Virus record (IMG/VR): IMGVR_UViG_3300022693_000563
Coordinates: 1 to 25,893 of that record
Source: a virus
Direction: 5' to 3' (one strand)
DNA length: 25,893 nt
Under the pieces are notes generated by a model. The model was not told the origin of the DNA and searched no databases. It saw only the letters and a list, made by a program, of their open reading frames with translations. The translations under genes were made by a program, and so were the position numbers. Shown here in pieces: positions 12,443 to 21,400 of the stretch. The stretch's first letter is position 1; every line of letters starts with the position of its first letter.

Positions 12443-15400
12443 TTCTACTTCCTCTAGTTTTAGCCTCTCCTCCAGCGAATTCAGCCGCGCTCTCTTGGAA
12501 ACTCTTTATACCACCAAGGACGGGTATCCGTCTTCCTACCGATCTGCCGAAATCTCGTGCCTTGCTGGGGTTGTCGATGTCCATCGCGGCGGAAACGCCC
12601 TTGAGAGCATCAACTCCGATACCGACGGATGGTCCGGCGACGGCAGACAAGACCCGTATCTGGCCGTAGGAGCCATTGTCTGCCTGGGCTGCGGAGTTAA
12701 ACGCCATCTCCGCTACCAGACCAAGGCCACCCATGGCCAATAGGCCTTCTACCCACCAACCGAGGAACTCATTTGGTGTGAAGCCGAGGGTGGCGAGGTT
12801 GTCTTCGTTCATAAACTGGCTGTTTTCGATGTCGCCGCCGAGGGCTTTGGCGATATCACCAACAAATGTTTTGTCTAGCCTACGTTCACGCAGCTTTCTT
12901 TCGGTGCCGGACTTGCCGCCACGGCCCAGTATCAGGTCTTTGGCGGCGTTGGCACCCATGCCGAAACCCGCGCCAGCCGTGAGGAGTAGGGCTAACGGGG
13001 CAACGTTTCCGTGTCCAGCTTCTTTTATGACATCCTTTGACATACGTCCCATCATTATCGGGAATGATTTAAGCTGGAATGCCAGGCCGCCCCACGGTGT
13101 CTGTGCCCACATGGGAACATCGTTGGGGTCAGGCGTGAAGATGGTCTCGTTTACGAAACGCATGATGGCGTAGCGTACTTTATCGTCGTTTACGTGGGAT
13201 CGGATATCGTCCAGACGAGGGCCACCGGCTTCGCCATACTCCTCTAGACCATACCTCTTCAGGAATCGCATGGCCTTTTTGTGGCGGAAATTTCCACCTC
13301 TGCCGTTAGAGACTTGCCGTCTGGCCGCGTCAGCCTCTGCCTTGAGGGCATTGAAGCCTACGAGTGCGGAGACTTCCCTTTGTAGGTTGGTCCATGGGGT
13401 AAGTAGCGTTGCGTTGAAGAAGGCATTGGTAAATCGTTGGGAACCATCACCAGCCATGTAGGTCATGTTATCGTGGATCAGGTTTTCAATGCCAACGCCG
13501 ATATCGCGTGCTGCTTGCTTGTATGAGGGGTCACCCATCCATCGTTGCGCCCAGCCCTTGCCCCAGGCTCCAAGCTTACCGCTTCTTACCAGCGGCAAGA
13601 CAACGTCGGGGAAGGAAGTCAGGGTTGTCCAGGACAGCAGGGAAACCGAGTTGAATGTTTTGATCTTCCTGGTCGTGGAATAAGCTCTCTCCGAACCGAG
13701 TGGTTTACGGTTCAGGACGTTCAGATACCTTACCATCCAATCAGTAGTGTCCTTGCTGGCGGGAACCTCGAAGTCAGCGAGGGCGTTCACGATGGCCTTC
13801 ACCCGGATTTTATATTGGTCATATTGACCTTTGTTTAGAGTGGTTACATCCATCACCTCTAGGAGAAGGTTAATGGCATCCTGTTTATTCTTTGTCTTAG
13901 ACTGCTTGGTCGAGCCGAGCATGTCGGAGACGCGGACTAACAAAGTGCCAGCATCATCCTCACTTAGGGCCAGCCGGGGAATAATCTCGTCTGTTATTTG
14001 GGCTTCGACGCCCATTTCCTTACGGCCAACACCGATTGTCTTATTTCTTAGTAAGATGTCTGCGGCCCCACGTAAGCCATGCTCGGAGACATGGATGTAT
14101 GCGTCTGCGCCGTGGTTGTTGGTGCCGAACTCTTTCGCCATGTTTATGGTTCTAGTGGTTTTGTCGTAGTACCTAGACAAGATACCCTCTAGGTCAGTCA
14201 CCATGTATTCGCCCATTTCAGGGAGTTCGTCTGGGGTAAGCTTCAGGAACCGCTGCATGAATGGGTTGGATGCGCTAGACATACGCCTGTGGAGAACGTT
14301 GTCTACGTCAATTCGACCATCCGTATCGATCATCCTTTTAATGATCTCGGTTGATATGCGGTTGGCTTCCCTGGCGTCCATGTTGATACCGCTCGCTCTG
14401 GCTTCCCGCATGAAATGGGCGACCAGCACCCTGTTGAACTTGCCTGGGTTGGCCTGGATAGCACCCGTATCCCAAACCTGGGGGACGTAGTATTTCTGGT
14501 TGAGTTTTGCCGCAACGTCTCCGATTGGAATGCCGAGTTCCATCATGGTATTGAGTTCGTCCTTAAAGGACTTGGCAATATCCATGGCCACTATGCGCTC
14601 TCGTGCGTTCAGTGTCGTTAAGTCCTGTGCCCGCATTGCACGGATAATTCTTTCGTGACTAGCGGGTACGGCTTGCGTGCCGAGTTTCTTGTTGACGGGA
14701 TAGATGAGGCCTTGGTTCTTTAGGAGCCAGCGTTTGCCGGAGCCAACAGAATCAGGGAGCGACCTAAGGGCGCTGATGAGGGGAGCAACCTTCTTCGCAA
14801 GATCGGAGCTTTGTTTCTGAAACAGGCCAGCCCCGCCTTCTGGCTTTACGATGTTGCCGAACCAATGGGCACCGACTCTGCGTAGGTGGACGGAGTTCTC
14901 TCGTATCCAATTGCCGCCTTTCCCTTGGCCACTGTGGCGTTGGACTGCTGCGAAATCGTCCATTGTGGGCTCTTCGCGGCGAAGTGTTCGTCTGAGGAAG
15001 CCCTGTAATGCGTCAGGAACGCCGAGTCGCTGTGCTTCGGCACCTAGGCCTACCATGTCGCCTGGGTTAATGTTTCGTCCAAGATCGATCTGATCCATCA
15101 TAACCTTGCCAGCCAGGGACGTATCGTCCATGCCGCCAATCATGTCTGCGAACATGTTGGGTAGGTCGCTGTCGAATACGTCGGCGTCAACGTGCTTAAC
15201 GTGGGCTGGGTTGAATACGACTATGGCTTCAACCGCTGATCCATTCACGGGATCAAGGTCGGTGACCCTAAAGCTATCGTAGCCCAAGTCCCGCATGAAG
15301 CTGGTTAGGATGGTCTTGGCCTCTTCTTCTGAGGTTCCCCCGCGTTTGATGCTATCGATAATTATTTCGAAGAGATCGTCACCAGCAAAGAAGCCACCCG

Positions 15401-18400
15401 TCCGCAGTTCTTCGATGAGATTTTTGCCCACGTGTTGGGTGAACATTCTCTTGTCTGCCATGTCGGTGATAAGCCAGGTGATGTCGTTGTGGTTGCCCTT
15501 GATGGAGTAGAAGGTGTTGGCGTCGAAATTAAACGTATCTTCCATCCGTACCAGGAGCGGTAGAACTTTTGGCTGTCTTTGGATACCGGTTGTGTCTGCG
15601 AAGAGCGTCCATAAGACTTTCTCTTCCTGGTATAGAGCCGCCAATTTCTTTTGTACCTTGAAGAGATTACTGGCTGGGCTGTCTACGACCTCGTCAATGG
15701 ACCCATCGGCTATGCTCGCCGCCCGCCTTTTGGTTGTCTCGCGGTAGTGGATGCCGTCTAGGTAGGACAAGAGGTCTGTAATTTTTATGCGGTTAGCGGC
15801 GATCTTGTCTGCGTACTCGTAGCCTATGCCCTTCCTGTTCGAGCTAAGGTTGGCGTCGTCTACCATCTGTCTCATAGAGGTTCGATGGCCCGCTTCGCTA
15901 TAATCGATAGCCAGTGAATTGGCTTTGGTGAGATATATTCCTTCGCCGAACAGGGCTTCAGGGCCTGAAGGCTCTAGGATTACATCTGGGTTGGTGGCGC
16001 GGCTGAACTTACCGCCGTTTGGCGTGCCGTGGTAGTACACGTAGTTCATAAGGTCTTCTGTTTCGTTTACACCCACGAATTCCCGTGCGTATACCTCGCG
16101 GGCAGGGCTGTAGTTTCCTATGGTCTCCTGTGCGTACTTTGGGGCGACCTCGTTCATCATGGAGAAGCTGCCGGTGTTCCGTACCGCGCTTCTAACGGGT
16201 GTGTTTACGGCAGATTTGTTGGCAAGCATATCGCCACCAAAGGTCAGGTAACGGTATTGCTGACGAAGTGTTTTGTTTCCCAGGAGACCGTTGACGAAGT
16301 AGCTGACCTGTTCGATTAGCTCATCGACCATGGTTTCGAGGCGGCCCTTCAGCTTAACCTTGCCGAAGTTGTCTGTCTTGCTGACCCGGTTACCGAGGTA
16401 GTTGGCGAAACCATCCACGAACCATTCTTCCGCCAGCCTTTCTTGGACAGCCTGGGGCGGTAGCCCGTCCAGGGCACCGTAAGCCGAGCTACGCTTTGTG
16501 ACCTCTAGGGCTCGTGGGTCTCCTAGGGTTACTGCTTCCTTGTACATGCCGTTGATGATCTGGCGTTGCTCCAGGGAGAAGTTGCCACGTACCAGGAGGT
16601 GGCCGATTTCGTGTATGACCGTGTATTCCTGGCCCTTCGTGTTTGGACGGAGCCCTATGAAGTCCGCGCCACCGTCGCCCTTCTTGAGGGCCATGCCCAT
16701 TTTACGCATGGTCTTGCGAAGCTGGTTGAATTCCGGGCCATCCTGTGCGTGCCGGAAGACACCGAAGCTACCGTCCTGGGCTTCTGTTCCGAATAGGCGC
16801 TGAACATCGTCGAGGCTCATAACGTTGGCCCTGTTCACCGCGTTTTGCTGGGTCTTGCCCATCAGGTTCATCATACGGTAGGCCAGAAGCCTTGAGTTTG
16901 ATTCAACCTTCTTGTCTCGGTGGGTAATCTTTCTTAATATTTCCTTAACTTCTGCGGTAGCCCTGTTGGGAATGCCGTTTTCTTCGCCCGCACCCCTTGT
17001 CTGGGCGATCTCTACATCCATTGCGCGGTTGACCATGCTGGATTTGAATGAGATGTCTGGGTTTTCTTGCCAAACCCGCTTCAGGCCAGCCGCTGCGAGG
17101 TTCATCTCGTCTTCTTTGCCACGGATGAAGGCGCTTACGATTGCATGTTGGAAGTCTTCGGGGGTTTCGGCTCGTTTTCCACCAACTATTAGCTCGGTCC
17201 CGGCGGGATAATCCAGTTCCGCTATCTCCGGGGCGGTCAAAAGCTTCCTGTTTAGTGCAATGTTTAGGTCGCGGACACGTGCGTTGGGCGAATCGGTGCC
17301 TGAGGACAGTATCTCAGCTACGATTTCGGGCATCGACATCTCGTTGACAGACGAAAACTCGACGCCGGTTGGGTTGTCTGTGGCAACCGTTGTCTTTCCG
17401 CCAATGTCGGCGAAGATACCGTCGGCCTTGGCTACGAGTTTGGCGACGATGTCGTCGGCACCCTCTATTAATGCTTTGCGCTTGGCAAGAGCCCGGCGTT
17501 TGTGGAACTCGGATTGACGGTTCTGCGTGGCTACCATTTCGCCGTCTGGGCTAACGCGGATACCCTCACCAATCTTCGTTTTAGGTGTGTTGCGGCCAAC
17601 CTGTTTACGCATATCCACCTGTACTTCGTGGATAATGTTCAGTACGCGGTTGGCTAGGGTAGTCAACCTATCGCTTACACCTTGGTCTGTCTTGTTGAGG
17701 GCCAGGTCTGCTATGGGATCATTGTATCCCAGACCGTCGATGTCTGGTATCCCGTCGGAATCGCCGCTTAACAGGCTGTCGGCCAGGGCCTCTATTTCCT
17801 GTTGGCGGGCCAACTCGCTTTCGCCTGTTCGTCTGGTTGCCACGGCTTCCAGGGCTTCAGGTGTCAGGGTTCCAGCATAGCTTGGGTCTGGATTTTCAGC
17901 CTGGAAGTCCTGAACTTCTCTCATCGCCCTGAGAAGTTTGTTTCTAACATGGAACGAGTTCATGTACTGGAAGACTTCTCGTCCCTGGTCGTCTTCGCCT
18001 GTCTTTTTCCCCCGGTCCAATAGGCCCACTCGTGTTTTCGCCTGGCCCTTGGCGTTGTAGTATTTCTTGGAACCGTCCTTACCCTTATACGCAATGCTTT
18101 CCTGTACGAATGAATTTACCTCGGCCACGCCGGACGCTGTTACCTTCCGGCCACCAAGGGCTTCTCTTACCTTTTCGGGGTCTCCGTCGGCGAGAGCCCT
18201 TTCGATGTTGTTCTTAATGGTTTCCCAGTTAACAAGTTTGTCAGCGAGGAACTTGACGCGCCCAGGCTTTGAGCCAGAGGTGTTGCCCGCTATCTTTTTC
18301 TGCATGTCTAGGTACTTGTTGGCGTTGAAGTCCCTGTCGGGCAAGATGCGCTCGAACAGCGGGATTAGTTTAGGGTCTACGTTGTTGTCTGCCAGGAAGA

Positions 18401-21400
18401 AACGTTCCATGACGCTGCGGACTTTGACGGCAATTTTTTCCCATAGGGACATAAGTTCTGTTGGTGTCCCGGCCTTGCCGCGAGAGATTGCGAATTGGGA
18501 GAACTGCTGTGCGAAGAACTCGGCGGGACTATGTAGTTCGTTGTCTGCCGCACCCGGAAGACGCTTGGTGAGGCTTCCGATGTCCACGCCTTCGTCGGTG
18601 ATATACCTTCCCATGGCTTCCCAGAACATGCTCTTGTCTTTGGGTGTGAGGATGTTGGCGTAGGCCCAATGACCTATTTCGTGGATGACTTTCTGGAAGT
18701 CCGGTGTGTTGCTGGTTCCGTCGCCCGCCTCACCGATGCCGATGGTGTTGGCCGTGTCGGCGCTACGGGTGGATTGGGGCATGAAGGCGTAGCCAGTTGG
18801 GTCATTCCTGAACCGTGGCAGTGCGCTGTCTGCGCCACTAATGTTGCGGAGGACAGACATCACCGCGTTTAATTCACCGAGCGGACGCGCCCGCATGATC
18901 ATGGCCAATTGCTGCATGGATGCATTGCGGCTGGCGTTGTTCCATTTGATTCCATGAGGGGCGTTGTAGCTGATGATGTCGTTAAGAAGCTCCATGTAGC
19001 TGATGTAGCCCTTGTAGTCGTCTGGGGTTTTGAAGTGCGGGGAACTCCAGGCCATATTCTCGTAGGCCTGAAGTTCCTCTACGACATCCCCCAGATACTT
19101 AAATTTGCCCTGTAGGCTTTTGCCAGCAAAGGTGGGTAGGGTGGCTTGGTCGATCTCAATGTTTGCTGCCTGGGCGAAGCTGATTGGTCGCGTGCCGGGA
19201 TCAACAATGTCTGGATCGTCCTTGAGCTTGCCTACTTTCTCTACGTTCTGTGGTTTCTTGACGGGCGCGTAATCGCCGCCGTCTATTGGTGAGAATGATG
19301 CGTCTCTGGCCCTGCCGCGTAGGCTTGGATCGCTCCAGCCAACGACGAAGCTTTCGCCCTTCTGTTTGCCAAGGATGGCCTTGACGGGGTTGTTCTCGCC
19401 AAGCTGCTTGGGTGATGCGTGCCTGAACTTGCCCTTATATTTACCGCTAGTGATGGCCAGGGCGAATGACATTCCGTCGGGGATATCATCGCCGAATTCG
19501 GACATGGCCATATGGACAGCCCTATTCTCTGTATCGGCGCTCAGTTCCGCTTCGAGTACCGAGGCTTCGTCTACCGGTGTGGTGTCGGGCTCTTCGACGG
19601 CGTTTTTATAGGTGTTGGTGTTCTTGTGGTTCGGGTTGTGGAAGGCGCGTCCAGAGCCAGCCGGGGCCAGTGCAGAGGGTTGGAGGTGGCCTTGTTCCAG
19701 GGCCAGCTTAATCCTTTTGTTGAATATCTTTATTAACTCTCGTTTGATCTCGCTTTCGTATTCGACGACGACATCGTAATCCAGGTCGTCTGTCCTTATG
19801 ACGAAATCGTCGCCATCTTTGGTTACTTTGCCGACGGTTTTGCCCAGGAACTTGATTGTCTTGTTGGGGCCCTTGCCGGTTATTTTGAAGTGGTTGTTCA
19901 GGTCGATTTCCACGCCATCGGCTTCGATGACCATGGGCTTGGCTTTGGCGCGGGGCTTGGTGGCGGGCGCGGCGTTGGCCAGCATTTCGAAACGCTTCTG
20001 GATTTCAGTTAGTTCTCTTGTTAGGAGCGCGGGGTCTCTATGTGATTCGAACCTGACGGTTGCATCCTTGGTGAGATTGACCTGTAACTCTTGGAGCGCA
20101 GCCGCGTGTTGCGACTTGTCTGCAATTGCGCGGCCTACCAATTTGTCTTCTTCGGTGACCTTGGTGTTCAGGGTGTCACCTAGTTCTTTTATGGCCTTTG
20201 GTTTATCTGTGACGACGCCCTTGTCTGCGCCTTCTTCGAGGGCGGCCATGCCTTTTTTCACCCATCTACGGTTCTTCCAGGCGGCTGGGTCTAATTTTCT
20301 TAACTCTTTCTTGAGTTCTTTAATGGCCCTTGTGTGTGCGTTGACCTGTATGTCGCTGTTCCAAGGCCCCTTGGCCTTGGCGGCAATACTCTTTAGCCGT
20401 TGCTCTTCTCTTATCTCACTGATCAAACGTTGGACCTTGGCGGGGACACTTTTCATTCTACTCTGTATGGCGGAGCCCTTGACTTCCGCTTCGGATGACT
20501 GCGTTAGGCGTTTCATCGCGTTGTTGATATCCGCGATAATTGCTTGTGGGCTATCAATGGCATCAGCCGCCAGCGGTGCGTCGGCCTTGGTGAGATACAT
20601 GCGGTTCGTGACGGGGTCTACAAAAACCACCGAGCCCTTGGTATATGCGGTGGAGCCACCCTTTTGCTCTATTAGCATTCCTGGGTGGACCTTCATTTTC
20701 TCGTAGACAACGCCATCGATCTTCTCGAACTTGGGGATTGACCGTTTGTTGATGTCACCAATGCCGAAGTCCATCTTTGTCTTAGGGGTCCGACGAAGCA
20801 AATTCCCTGCTTTCGTGCGGGCCAGTTTGTAGGCGAAGACCTCTCCGGGGTGCTGGGGCCCGCCCTTGCCCCAGGATCGTTTGCCGGTTTTGGCCCAAGC
20901 GAACTTGGAAACCTGTTTGGGGAAACGGCTGACTACGCTTTCGGGGGACTCAAGTATGATTTGCTGTAGGGCGTTTTCGCTGTCTAGCTGACGGATTTCA
21001 GGGATGAGACCCTTTGAGACCAGGTCTTTTCTGATGGCTGCGATATCGATGGTGTCTTCGTCGGCCCCGTCCTTAACTGCTTTGCGGAGGTCGCGCACTA
21101 CGGCACGGAGGGCCACTACGATCTCTACGTTTTCACCGGATAATTCGGTGACTTTCTTGCCGTCTGCGTTGGTGACCTTGGTTTCTTTGAATTTGTTCGG
21201 GTCTTTGACCATCCTTACTTTGCTGGCTGAAGCTAAGGAACCCTCTTCTATGGCGGTCATGGCGGCCATTTCGCCGGTGAGGACTTCGCCATCCCGCTTC
21301 AGGGTGTCGGTAAGACGACCGGTGTAGCCGTATTTATTGGATGTATTTCCGGGTCCAGACAAAGCACCCTGAACCTTGCCCAGCTTGTCTACGCTGTAGG

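Noticed and set aside
19798-20706. 302-codon open frame on the plus strand opposite the giant gene
   Set aside because: It is a Ser/Leu/Ala-rich shadow of the minus-strand gene with no ribosome-binding site or domain. Many similar antisense frames occur throughout 12366-24323.
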